Assembly (NCBI RefSeq): GCF_024298845.1
Contig: NZ_CP101156.1
Coordinates: 3,224,001 to 3,288,000 of the forward strand
Reading direction: 5' to 3'
DNA length: 64,000 nucleotides
DNA from: Natronosalvus amylolyticus
GTDB taxonomy: Archaea > Halobacteriota > Halobacteria > Halobacteriales > Natrialbaceae
Shown here: positions 25,882-34,291 of the stretch, piece by piece
Numbering within the stretch: the stretch's first letter is position 1
Layout: the number at the start of each line of letters is the position of its first letter
Position numbers and translations under genes: made by a program
The notes under the pieces: model-generated
What the model was told of the DNA's origin: nothing
Databases searched by the model: none
What the model saw: only the letters and a program-made list of their open reading frames with translations

Positions 25882-28800
25882 TCATAGGGTCGTCACGTCC
25901 AGTATGTTGACTACTTCTCCCCGGCCACGAACGGTTGCACCGCTGAGGCCAGGAATGCCGCTCATAACCCCTTCGAAGGGTTTGACGACGACTTCCTGTT
26001 GGCTGCGCACGTTGTCACAGTGTAACGCAACCGAACGAACGTCGTCTCGAATGCGGATAACCATCCCCTCTTCGAGGTCGGTATCCGAACGGACCTCGAG
26101 CGTGTTTGCCAGGTCGATGACCGATAGCTGGTCATTGGCCGACGTCGACAGGACGGGTTCTCCGCTGTCGGTTTCGATCGATCGGCCGTCGTCGATGTCC
26201 TGTACGGTTTTGAGCGGGATGCCAAACTCTTCGTCCCCGAGTTCGAAGAACAGCACCTCCGCAATCGCAACCGTGACCGGCAACTGCATGGTCACGGTCG
26301 TCCCCTGTCCGGGTGAACTGTCGACGGTTACTGTACCGTCGAGGTCTTCTATCGTCCGTTTCACCACGTCCATCCCCACACCTCTGCCGCTGACGTCCGT
26401 GATCTCCGAAGCCGTTGAGAGACCGGGGTGGAAGATTAGTTCGTACACGTCGTTGTCTTCCATCGATTCGGCCTCGTCTTCGGCCAGGATATCCGCCTCG
26501 AGTGCTGCCGTCCGTAACTTCTCGGGATCGATTCCGCGGCCGTCGTCTTCGACCCGTATCGTCACCTGATCTCGAGCGCGCTCGGCGTACACTTCGACCG
26601 TCCCTTCGCGTGGTTTGTCGACCGCCTCACGATGGTCGGGCGCCTCGATGCCGTGATCGACCGCGTTGCGAACGAGGTGGATGAGCGGGTCGCCCATGCG
26701 GTCGAGAACCGTCCGGTCGAGTTCGACGTCTTCACCCTGGATTCTGAATGCGACCTCTTTGCCCTGCTCGCGTGCAATGTCTCGAACCGTCCGTGGAAGG
26801 CGGTTGGTCACCGTCTCGAGTGGGACGAGTCTTACGTCCATCACGGTTTCCTGGAGGTCGGACGTGAGATCTTCGAGGTCGTCGAGTTCGCGATCGATCG
26901 CCTCGAGGTCGTCTCCCTGTTCGATCGTGTGCCGAAGGCGAACGCGCGAGGTGACCAGGCCCTCGACCAGATTGAGGAGGGTATCGACTTGTTCGATGTC
27001 GACGCGGACGGACTGTCGCTGGTCGTCCGCTCGGGCCAGTTTCTCTTCTTCCGTTTCCTCCGGGATCGATATCTCCGGAATCGGCATCGGTGGGACGTCC
27101 TCGTAGACGCGCGAGGCCGCTTCGTCATCGGTCGACGATTCCTCACCGAATCCGGCAGCGTTCGAGTCGCTCGGTTGCGTTGCCTCGACATCGACTGCCG
27201 AGGCGGACACGTCTGCAAACTGGCTATCGTCGTCACCGAGGATATCTGCCGTCGCTCCGAAATCGTCTACGGAGCCGGCTTCATCCGCGAAGTCGGCGTC
27301 AGTCTCGAGATCGAGCGACTCGTCCTCGAACGCGCTGTCCGTGGCGTCGTCGGTATCTGCGACCGCTGACTCGCCGTCGAACGTTGCGTCGCTGGTGTCA
27401 TCCAGAGACTCGGCAAGACCGAGGTCGAACGTATCGCTGGGCTCGGACTCGGTTTCATCGAAACGTTCATCTCCTTCGTCGAACGCCACGAAGTCGTCTT
27501 CGTCTGTGCCCAACTCGCCTTCCGTTTCACTGAATGCCAATTCGTCGGTCGGTCCGTCGAATTCCTCCTGGTCCAGGCCGAACTCGTCATCGCCCTCGAG
27601 GTCGGCGGCTTCCGTCACGACAGGGTCGAACGCCTCGGTCTCCTCGATAGCAGTCGAATCTGCCTCGAGCGAGTCGGCCTCATCTACCTCGAGTGAGCCT
27701 GCAGCGTCAACGTCGATTGAGTCGACCTCGTCTGTGGCCGCTGGCTCACCACCTGTTTCGGGAGCGGTGTCGGCGAAATCGACGTCCTCGAGGGCTTCGA
27801 CCGAGGCAATCTCCTCGTCGCTCTCGGGGTGTTCTTCAATTTCTGTGTCCACGGCCTCCGGTTCGGTATCGAAGGCGTCGTCTGCAAACGACTCGAAGGC
27901 TTCGTCGTCGGCAACGAGGTCGTCGTCAACCGGCTCGACCGCCCCATCATCTGCATCATCCGGCTCGAGTACGTCAGCGAAGGCGTCATCGGAATCGGTA
28001 TCTTCGCCGTCCGCCGGCGCCGCTTCAACAACGTCGTCGTCCGCCTGCAGGTCCGGCTGCGAGTCTACCTCGGCGCTCAACTCCGGCATATCGAGGGGCT
28101 CTTCGCCGACGCCGAGGAACGTATTGTCCGATGTGTCGACGTCGTCACCGAGTAACTCGTCCATGTCGACCTCGTCATCGCTGTCGAACTCGTCGAACTC
28201 GAGTTCGTCGAGTTCCGACTGGAGCTCGTCGAACCCGACCATCTCCACTTCGTCTTTGAGTTCGGCAAAGACGGCGCCGGCGTCGTCGACCTGCTCGTCC
28301 TCTTCTTCGACTGGGTCGGGGGTGCCGGCGTCGACACCGGCAGGTTCGGGCTCCTCGGCGTCATCGACGTGTTCTGGCTCGGGGATTTCGGGTTCGTCCG
28401 CTGTCTCACCGAGTAAATCGTCGAACGAACCGGCATCACCCATGTCGTCGAACGCCTCGAGTTCGGATTCGTCGACGTCTTCGACCATCGCGTCGAGGTC
28501 GTCGAACTCCTCGAACTCGTCGAGTAATTCGTCGACTGAAAGGTCCTGCGGGTCACCTTCTGATAGCGAGTCCTCGTCACTGTCGTCACCGTCCGGGGCG
28601 GGCGCCGGCGCAGGCGACGCTTCGAGTTCCGCTACCTGTTCGGTCACGTCGACGATGACGAACTCTTCGACCGCATCCACCGGATCCAGGGCGGCCGAAA
28701 TAGCTGCCTTGCCGACGGCACTGGCGAACACTGCATCGAAGCGCGTACCGTACTGATCGTTTTCGATTGCTTCCTGTGAGGGCTCTGTTCCGATCAAATC

Positions 28801-29355
28801 GAACGCATCGATCAGTGCTTCGACAACCAGTTGTCCGTTGTTCACCGACTCGTGTTCGACGACCGAGAGTCGAACCAGGTAGACGTTGCCCTCGATATCG
28901 CTGGGCGGTTCAAATCTGGCAAGCACCGTCTCGGTCTCCTCGACTGTCGGTTCCCGGATGGGCTGCTGGGAACCCGCCGACCGTCCCTCGAGCGGGCTCC
29001 GAAGCGACTCGATTGTCGCTCCGGGATCGCTGTCGATCTCGCCCCTCGCCGCTGCCTCATCGAGCATCGCCTCGAGTTCGTCGACGCCGTCGAAGATAAC
29101 GTCCATCACGTCGCTCGTGATCTCGATTTCGTCGCTTCTGATGGCCTCGAGCAGATCTTCGATCGCGTGGGCGAGGTCGCTTGCGCGTTTCAACCCCATT
29201 GCGCCGCAGTTGCCCTTGAGGGTGTGTGCGGTTCTGAAGATCGACTCCATCGCTTGTTCGTCGTTCGGATTCTGCTCGAGAGTCAACAGCGAGTTGTTCA
29301 GGCTCGTGATGTGTTCGTCGCTCTCTCGAGCGAACTCAGTCCAGTAATCAGTCAT
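25882..29355 (-). CDS. cheA: Chemotaxis histidine kinase CheA with giant acidic linker
   Basis: 1157 aa versus about 650-700 for a typical CheA. HPt domain (about 1-110) with phosphoacceptor H44 in RTAHTLKGN; a P2-like domain (about 125-245); a low-complexity Asp/Glu/Ser/Thr linker (about 250-770); P3 dimerisation (VDTLLNLVEGLVTSRVRL, about 785); HATPase (HLVRNAVDHGIEAP, DDGRGIDPEKLR, GRGVGMDVVK); and a C-terminal CheW-like P5 domain. It autophosphorylates on receptor input and passes phosphate to CheY and CheB. I start at ATG 29355, overlapping the cheB stop by 8 bp, rather than GTG 29364. The linker is encoded with normal haloarchaeal codon bias, so it looks like a real part of the protein. 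Confidence 0.95.
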   Translation of the reverse strand: MTDYWTEFARESDEHITSLNNSLLTLEQNPNDEQAMESIFRTAHTLKGNCGAMGLKRASDLAHAIEDLLEAIRSDEIEITSDVMDVIFDGVDELEAMLDEAAARGEIDSDPGATIESLRSPLEGRSAGSQQPIREPTVEETETVLARFEPPSDIEGNVYLVRLSVVEHESVNNGQLVVEALIDAFDLIGTEPSQEAIENDQYGTRFDAVFASAVGKAAISAALDPVDAVEEFVIVDVTEQVAELEASPAPAPAPDGDDSDEDSLSEGDPQDLSVDELLDEFEEFDDLDAMVEDVDESELEAFDDMGDAGSFDDLLGETADEPEIPEPEHVDDAEEPEPAGVDAGTPDPVEEEDEQVDDAGAVFAELKDEVEMVGFDELQSELDELEFDEFDSDDEVDMDELLGDDVDTSDNTFLGVGEEPLDMPELSAEVDSQPDLQADDDVVEAAPADGEDTDSDDAFADVLEPDDADDGAVEPVDDDLVADDEAFESFADDAFDTEPEAVDTEIEEHPESDEEIASVEALEDVDFADTAPETGGEPAATDEVDSIDVDAAGSLEVDEADSLEADSTAIEETEAFDPVVTEAADLEGDDEFGLDQEEFDGPTDELAFSETEGELGTDEDDFVAFDEGDERFDETESEPSDTFDLGLAESLDDTSDATFDGESAVADTDDATDSAFEDESLDLETDADFADEAGSVDDFGATADILGDDDSQFADVSASAVDVEATQPSDSNAAGFGEESSTDDEAASRVYEDVPPMPIPEISIPEETEEEKLARADDQRQSVRVDIEQVDTLLNLVEGLVTSRVRLRHTIEQGDDLEAIDRELDDLEDLTSDLQETVMDVRLVPLETVTNRLPRTVRDIAREQGKEVAFRIQGEDVELDRTVLDRMGDPLIHLVRNAVDHGIEAPDHREAVDKPREGTVEVYAERARDQVTIRVEDDGRGIDPEKLRTAALEADILAEDEAESMEDNDVYELIFHPGLSTASEITDVSGRGVGMDVVKRTIEDLDGTVTVDSSPGQGTTVTMQLPVTVAIAEVLFFELGDEEFGIPLKTVQDIDDGRSIETDSGEPVLSTSANDQLSVIDLANTLEVRSDTDLEEGMVIRIRDDVRSVALHCDNVRSQQEVVVKPFEGVMSGIPGLSGATVRGRGEVVNILDVTTL

Positions 29356-30532
29356 CGGTCTCACCGTCCGTGGTAAACGCGTCTACGATTCGGTCGACGA
29401 GTGCTGACGCGGGCACTATCTCGTCGACACAACCGGTTTCGATCGCCTGTCGGGGGATACCGAATACCGGGCTCGTCGCTTCGTCCTGGGCTATCGTGTG
29501 GCCGCCGGCGGCATTGATAGCCTCGATACCGGCCGCCCCATCTTTACCCATTCCAGTCAACACGACGCCACAGAGGGGGTCGGTGACCGTCTCCGCTGCA
29601 GTCTCCATCGTAACGTCGATCGACGGTCGAACGCCGTGGACGCGGGGGCCGCTCGTCAGTGCGACGTCGAGTGCACCGCCGTCGTTGTCGGTAACGGTCA
29701 GGTGATGGCCGCCTTTAGCGATTACCACGTCACCAGCACGGACGCGGTCGCCGTCGCTCGCTTCCCTGACGTCGTATTCGCTGGCGGAATCCAGCCGGTC
29801 TGCCAGTCGCTTCGTGAAGTCTGGCGGCATGTGCTGTACGATCAGGACCTTCGCTTCGAGTGCTGACGGCAACCCCGCCACCACCCGCTCGATGATCTTC
29901 GGGCCTCCAGTCGAGGCACCGATCACTATCGTCGGATGCTCCAGAAGCGGACCCTCGACAGGGGTTTTTGTGCCCGGTGTGTCGGCGCCCGACACACGTC
30001 TGCTCGTTCGAGGACTGGCGGTAGCTGTGTTTGCCCCGCCTGCTGTCACACTCGAGACAGGGGCATGGCGGTCCGGATCGGGTACCTGCCGTTTCGTCGC
30101 GTGAACCGCCGCCGTCGCCCGAGCGAGCGCGAGTGACGATACTGTTGCTTCCGAAAGCGCATCGACTTTTTCGACGACGGCGTCGGCGAGATGGGCGATA
30201 TTCTGCTCGCTCGAACTGGCCGATTTCGGCAGAAAATCCAGGGCACCCCGTTCGAGTGCCTCGAGCGTCGCTTTCGCGCCGCGTTCTGTGTGTGCGCTGA
30301 GCATCAAGATTGGCGTCGGGTTTCGTGACATGATGCGTTCGACGGCTTCGAGGCCACCCATACCGGGCATCTCGACGTCCATCGTGATGACGTCCGGCTC
30401 GTTTGCCTCGACGAGTTCGAGTGCTTCATCGCCAGTACGTGCCGTACAGACGTCGTATCCTGCGGCTGTGAGCGCGTTACCGACGACCGTCTGCATGAAC
30501 TGCGAGTCGTCGACAACGAGTACACACGTCAT
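29348..30532 (-). CDS. cheB: Chemotaxis glutamate methylesterase CheB
   Basis: 394 aa. Receiver domain (1-125) with phosphorylation site D52 (VITMDVEMPGMGG), a Ser/Thr/Pro linker, then the methylesterase/deamidase domain (about 198-390) with catalytic S207 (VIGASTGGP), H234 (IVQHMPPDFT) and D331 (GMGKDGAAG). It removes receptor methyl groups when phosphorylated by CheA. Overlaps cheY by 4 bp and cheA by 8 bp. Confidence 0.97.
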   Translation of the reverse strand: MTCVLVVDDSQFMQTVVGNALTAAGYDVCTARTGDEALELVEANEPDVITMDVEMPGMGGLEAVERIMSRNPTPILMLSAHTERGAKATLEALERGALDFLPKSASSSEQNIAHLADAVVEKVDALSEATVSSLALARATAAVHATKRQVPDPDRHAPVSSVTAGGANTATASPRTSRRVSGADTPGTKTPVEGPLLEHPTIVIGASTGGPKIIERVVAGLPSALEAKVLIVQHMPPDFTKRLADRLDSASEYDVREASDGDRVRAGDVVIAKGGHHLTVTDNDGGALDVALTSGPRVHGVRPSIDVTMETAAETVTDPLCGVVLTGMGKDGAAGIEAINAAGGHTIAQDEATSPVFGIPRQAIETGCVDEIVPASALVDRIVDAFTTDGETDD

Positions 30533-30891
30533 GCCGCAACGACGTCAGCAAGGGCTTTCCGTACGCTGGGTTCTTCGAACGGCTTCGTCACGTAGCCGTC
30601 TGCCCCAGCCTTTACGGCGAGTTTCATCTTCTCTCGTTGCCCGACACTCGTACACATGATGACGCGGGACTGCGGATCGAGTTTCTTGATCGCAGCCGTC
30701 GCCTTAATACCGTTACATTTCGGCATCACGATATCCATCATGACGATGTCGGGATTCTTTTCCTTATACAGTTTGACTGCTTCAGCGCCGTTCGACGCCT
30801 CTCCGACGATATGGTAATCCTGCTCGAGAATCTGTCGCAGTAAATTACGCATAAAATGAGAGTCGTCTACGATGAGCACCCCTGTCGACAT
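30529..30891 (-). CDS. cheY: Chemotaxis response regulator CheY
   Basis: 120 aa, single receiver domain. Phosphorylation site D53 (VMMDIVMPKCNG), acidic pair VDD at 8-10, switch Thr in MCTSVGQ and Lys in YVTKPFEE. In haloarchaea CheY-P acts on the archaellum motor through adaptor proteins (not in this window). First gene of the seven-gene che operon. An AT-rich box TATTTCTA (about 30914-30921) is centred about 27 bp before its ATG, suggesting a leaderless operon mRNA; a palindrome lies farther upstream. Confidence 0.97.
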   Translation of the reverse strand: MSTGVLIVDDSHFMRNLLRQILEQDYHIVGEASNGAEAVKLYKEKNPDIVMMDIVMPKCNGIKATAAIKKLDPQSRVIMCTSVGQREKMKLAVKAGADGYVTKPFEEPSVRKALADVVAA

Positions 30892-30913
30892 TCAGTTGTA
30901 CACCAAACTTCGA

Positions 30914-30921
30914 TAGAAATA
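30914..30921 (-). promoter_or_regulatory. Probable TATA box of the che operon
   Basis: TATTTCTA on the minus strand, about 27 bp before the cheY ATG at 30891. A second AT-rich candidate is ATTTATGG near 30929-30936. Confidence 0.45.
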
Positions 30922-30947
30922 CAACTACCATAAATGCTGTCTCCTGA

Positions 30948-30963
30948 TTATCACACGTGATAA
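30948..30963. promoter_or_regulatory. 16-bp inverted repeat upstream of cheY
   Basis: TTATCAC-AC-GTGATAA: perfect 7-bp arms, 2-nt spacer, 27 bp beyond the presumed TATA box in the 124-bp gap between cheW and cheY. It looks like a dimer-binding operator or activator site; no regulator is known to me for it. Confidence 0.5.
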
Positions 30964-31015
30964 ATGACGCGAGCGGATGTGAGCGATCCGTCTCCTCGAG
31001 TCTCGTGCGTGTTTG

Positions 31016-31759
31016 TTACGACTTGTGTCCGGATGCTAACAACAGTCGTTCGACGTCGACGAGTCCAGTTGCTTCGACGATGATCTCCGGTGGTTGCTCG
31101 GATTCTGGTTCTTCCTCGGTTTCCTCTTCGAGAACGAACTCGTCGCTGACAACGTCGTCGTCGGCCTCTTCGGTCGGGAGCGACAACGATTCGTCGGGTT
31201 GATTCGTGCCTCCGAACCGACTCTCGCGAGTCGTGGTCCCTCGAGTGCTTCGCTCGGCCTGTCGTTCTTGCTCGACGAGGGCGACGATAAGCGGGTGGTT
31301 GATCGCGCCGCCCGCGACCGTCGGATCCTCCACGTCTTCTGGCCCGTGAACGTCTGTCTCGGGCACCGTCTGAACGCCCAGTACCTCGTCGACGGTGATC
31401 GCAGCCGACTGCTGGTCGGTCGGGCGGTCGAACACGAGTAAACGCCCTTTCGCTGCCGGCGGTTCGTCCGCCGGAAAGTGGACTCGTGGGTCGACGAGTG
31501 CCGTAATTTCTCCGCGGATGTCGACGAGTCCGTCGACGGCCGGCGGTGCTCGAGGAACGGTGGTGATATCGGCTGACTCGGGTGGGTCAGTGATCGTTTT
31601 GACGTCGTCGACCGGAAACGCCAGACGGTGTTCCCCGATAGCGACGTAGACGAACCGCTCGAGTTCCTCCGGTTCGTCTTCTTCGGGTGTCGATGGTTGC
31701 CGGTCGCCCGGGTCGTCGATACTGACGCCGAGCATTCGTTCGGAGAGGTCCGGACTCAT
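31016..31759 (-). CDS. cheW: Chemotaxis coupling protein CheW with acidic C-terminal insert
   Basis: 247 aa; classic CheW is about 150. The CheW fold is recognisable from ERFVYVAIGEHRLAFPVDDV (about 34-53) through PPAVDGLVDIRGEITALVDPR to ITVDEVLGVQTVPETDV, then GGAINHPLIVALVE. Between about 165 and 230 there is an acidic, Ser/Thr-rich insertion before the final strand (IIVEATGLVDVERLLLA). It couples receptors to CheA. On the same strand as the che operon, 124 bp upstream of cheY, and probably transcribed separately or as a readthrough. Confidence 0.92.
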   Translation of the reverse strand: MSPDLSERMLGVSIDDPGDRQPSTPEEDEPEELERFVYVAIGEHRLAFPVDDVKTITDPPESADITTVPRAPPAVDGLVDIRGEITALVDPRVHFPADEPPAAKGRLLVFDRPTDQQSAAITVDEVLGVQTVPETDVHGPEDVEDPTVAGGAINHPLIVALVEQERQAERSTRGTTTRESRFGGTNQPDESLSLPTEEADDDVVSDEFVLEEETEEEPESEQPPEIIVEATGLVDVERLLLASGHKS

Positions 31760-31910
31760 ACGTTGGTCGACTATCTCAGTCCATCCCTAAAACGTTGACT
31801 CTCAGAGAGGATGTCAGATTGCGGGCGACTACCGATTGCTCCGGTCGAGGGGGTCAGTGTGGCGACGACTGTTCCAGGAACACGCGGCCGCGAACCCGGA
31901 GACGAAAGGC

Positions 31911-31917
31911 CCTTAAG
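31911..31917 (+). promoter_or_regulatory. Promoter TATA box of the SRP RNA
   Basis: CTTAAGG, centred about 25 bp before the predicted 5' end of the 7S RNA. Confidence 0.5.
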
Positions 31918-31937
31918 GGGTGGGCAGCTAAAGCCAA

Positions 31938-32246
31938 TTGGACTAGGTCGGGCAGTTAGGCCCTGCTCACAACTCACCCTATGGCCTTCAGTGAGGACCG
32001 AAGCCCGCGGGCGTCCGGTCTGACCGGCCGGGGCCCCGGGAGCTAACGTGGAAGCCTCGTCCGTCGGGGACAGCGGTCTACGGTGACCGTCCGCAGGGAC
32101 GACTCATCGTGGTTAATCGGCGACAGCCCATCAGGCGCGGAAGCGAGCAGTGGACCGCCGAACACCTGTCGCTCGACGGGTCGCGGGGTGGAGAAGGCAA
32201 CCGGGATTCCCCCGTCCGGAACGCCGGGCAATCGCGGGGTCCGCAT
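31938..32246 (+). ncRNA. Signal recognition particle 7S RNA
   Basis: About 309 nt, the usual archaeal size. Elements seen in order: helix 1 (TGGAC with GTCCG near 32240); helix 2 (GGTC/GACC); helix 3 (GGGCAG-loop-CTGCTC); helix 4 (CTCAC-loop-GTGAG), with GGCC in both loops as needed for loop-loop pairing; helix 5 (GCCCG...GTCCGG with CCGGAACGCCGGGC); and the SRP54-binding helix 8 with CATCAGGCGCGGAAGCGAGC. It directs membrane and secretory proteins to the translocon. Ends are accurate to a few nucleotides. Minus-strand open frames across it are spurious. Confidence 0.93.
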
Positions 32247-32299
32247 TCATATCGATTTTCACAGTTCAACCAGTCTCATCACCATTAGCAGTGATGACA

Positions 32300-32375
32300 T
32301 AGCCAGTGAACGTCATTGCACACCCTACACAAAGATTGCGCAGCGGTAGGCGTGTCAATCGCTTCACTGGCTACT
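32300..32375. repeat. Family-2 hairpin repeat, copy B
   Basis: About 76 bp, 54 nt behind the SRP RNA. Outer arms TAGCCAGTGAA / TTCACTGGCTA are perfectly complementary; the inner stem is TTGCACACCC with GTAGGCGTGTCAA. Compared with copy A (6907-6983) the length and inner sequence are shared, while the outer arms changed on both sides so pairing is kept. Confidence 0.7.
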
Positions 32376-32452
32376 ACAGTTGGTGCGTCGGTACCCACTC
32401 GAAAACAGTTCCAACGTCGAGGAGAACAGTCCGGTCGATGGCAAAAGAACGT

Positions 32453-33400
32453 TCAGGGCTCTTCAGCGGCGATGAGGTACACCCCTGCGGCCATAACGAC
32501 CCCACCGACGACGAACAACGACCCGAGTTGCTCGCCGAGGAACGCGGCCCCCAGTAATCCGCCGACCACCGGCTGGGCGAAAAAGAACACCGAGATGATG
32601 CTCGCGTCGACGTACTCGAGGCCTTTGTACCAGAGATACCACGCAGCGGCGGTTCCGAAGAGACCAAGATAGCCGATGGCGACGAGAACCGGGAGCGAAA
32701 GCGGGATACTCGAGAGCGTGGTGTCGGTAACCGCGAGTTCGATTGGGACGATGAACGCCAGCATCGGCACGGCTGCAACCGTCGAGTACGTCGCCGTCTC
32801 GAGGGCCGAGTAGCGCTCGATCAGGGGCTTGCCGTACACCGTGTACCCCGCCCAGGTGACACTCGCCACGATCAACAACAGAATCCCCGTTGTCGCCGCG
32901 CCGGCGAGTGACGTGAGGTCGTACTGTCCGGAGAGGACTAGCAGCGTGCCCACGGTGGCGACACCGATGCCGATGACCGCTCGAGCGGACAGCCGTTCGC
33001 CGAGGAAGACGACGCCGAGCAGGACGGTAAATACGGGTGTCGAGACGGTAATCAACGACCCCTGGCTTGCCGTCGTCAGGTCCGTCCCGAGGAACTGGGT
33101 GACGAGAGAGCCACTGACGAGCACGCCGAGTCCGGCGAACGCAAGCAGATCTCGTCTGGTAAACGAGCGACTGGGGTACGTGAGTCGAACGACGACCCAC
33201 AGCGCGGCCGCACCGACGGCCACCCGGGCGAACGCCAGGGTGACCGGTGGAACGGCTTCGAACCCCCACTTGCTGACGACGTAGAGGCCACCCCAGAGGG
33301 TAGCAGCGGCCAGTGGCGCGAGCGCAAAGAGGTATCTCGAGAGGAAATCGTTGGGCGAACTCGACTCGGAGGATTCTCCCCCGTCAGATGCTACTGTCAT
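32453..33400 (-). CDS. EamA/DMT-superfamily transporter
   Basis: 315 aa with ten hydrophobic helices arranged as two EamA repeats (about 20-150 and 165-310), each with the usual Gly/Pro pattern; ATLWGGLYVVSKWGF opens the first and ASVTWAGYTVYGKP the second. Likely an exporter of small metabolites or amino acids, direction and substrate unknown. The first 15-20 residues are Ser/Glu-rich and cytoplasmic. I use ATG 33400; an in-frame GTG at 33415 is possible. Confidence 0.88.
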   Translation of the reverse strand: MTVASDGGESSESSSPNDFLSRYLFALAPLAAATLWGGLYVVSKWGFEAVPPVTLAFARVAVGAAALWVVVRLTYPSRSFTRRDLLAFAGLGVLVSGSLVTQFLGTDLTTASQGSLITVSTPVFTVLLGVVFLGERLSARAVIGIGVATVGTLLVLSGQYDLTSLAGAATTGILLLIVASVTWAGYTVYGKPLIERYSALETATYSTVAAVPMLAFIVPIELAVTDTTLSSIPLSLPVLVAIGYLGLFGTAAAWYLWYKGLEYVDASIISVFFFAQPVVGGLLGAAFLGEQLGSLFVVGGVVMAAGVYLIAAEEP

Positions 33401-33460
33401 TGATTCACCGGTCACGCCATTGCTTTGGGCTGGAGCGCTATCCGACTTGACGTTAGGATC

Positions 33461-34165
33461 TTAACCCCATTCGGGACGACGCACGGACGGCGGAAGGAGT
33501 TTCGATTCCGCCCGACGCAGCGTTTTGGACACGGCCGCGTCGGAAACGCCAAGTGAGTCGGCGAGTTCGCCGAGCGTCGTCGACCGCGGCACCTCGTAGT
33601 AACCCGCTTCGAGTGCTCGCTCGATGGTCTCTCGTTCGGTCGACGTCAGGTGGCGGTGGGCCTCGAGTAGCCGCGTTCCGACGGCGTCGGCACGGACGTT
33701 TTCGAGGGCGTCCGATGGCGTCACCGCTTCGTGGCGAGTCACCGTACACTGGTCGTCGGTGTTTCCCTGGAGCGACGAGAGCGCACCACGAGTTGCGGCT
33801 TCGGTGTCGAATCCGAGCGACCAGCGTTCGATGCCGTCGACGTTCCGGAAGGGGCCTGTCAGGTAGCCGTCGTGGTCGACGACCGTTCCCATCGCCGTCG
33901 TCGTTCCCATCGTCAGCCGTGATCGGGCAGTTTTTTCCTGTTTGGCGAGCAACTCGAACGAGGTTGTCGAGGGGTGGTTACGAACGGTTTCGAGCCCCGC
34001 CTCCAGCGCCGCGCGACTCGAGGCATCGACGAGCATGCGTAACTCGAGGCGAGCGTCGTCGCGGTGGTACTGCCAGTGTGGGGTGACGAAGGCGACGTCG
34101 TAGGCCGCCGATGCAGCGCTCAAGGGGCAGTCGGCCTGGCGTAGAGAGAGTTCGACGCCGATCAT
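33461..34165 (-). CDS. Bat-type HTH-10 transcription regulator
   Basis: 234 aa. The N-terminal part (about 1-165) is the bacterio-opsin-activator-associated domain; the C-terminus (about 170-230) is the HTH-10 domain: LTSTERETIERALEAGYYEVP, then TTLGELADSLGVSDAAVSKT. These one-component regulators are abundant in haloarchaea and control mostly unknown targets. Its stop is 60 bp from the EamA gene start and both read in the same direction, so it may control that transporter. Confidence 0.88.
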   Translation of the reverse strand: MIGVELSLRQADCPLSAASAAYDVAFVTPHWQYHRDDARLELRMLVDASSRAALEAGLETVRNHPSTTSFELLAKQEKTARSRLTMGTTTAMGTVVDHDGYLTGPFRNVDGIERWSLGFDTEAATRGALSSLQGNTDDQCTVTRHEAVTPSDALENVRADAVGTRLLEAHRHLTSTERETIERALEAGYYEVPRSTTLGELADSLGVSDAAVSKTLRRAESKLLPPSVRRPEWG

Positions 34166-34291
34166 ACGGGTACCGCGATAGCAGGGGGCAATGGTGTTTC
34201 GGTTACGGCAGCCCCGAGCAGTGAAAACAGTCGACGTTCGTCTTGATCACCGATTGCAGACACGGTTGGCGAAAACGCTGATGAGCTCGTA

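Noticed and set aside
27341-28756. 471-codon Ser-rich plus-strand frame
   Set aside because: Complement of the GAC/GAG-rich acidic linker of cheA; opposite-strand shadows of acidic genes give long Ser/Arg frames.
32043-32269. Short minus-strand ORFs over the 32.0-32.3 kb region
   Set aside because: The region folds as the SRP RNA, which explains its conservation and lack of frame use.
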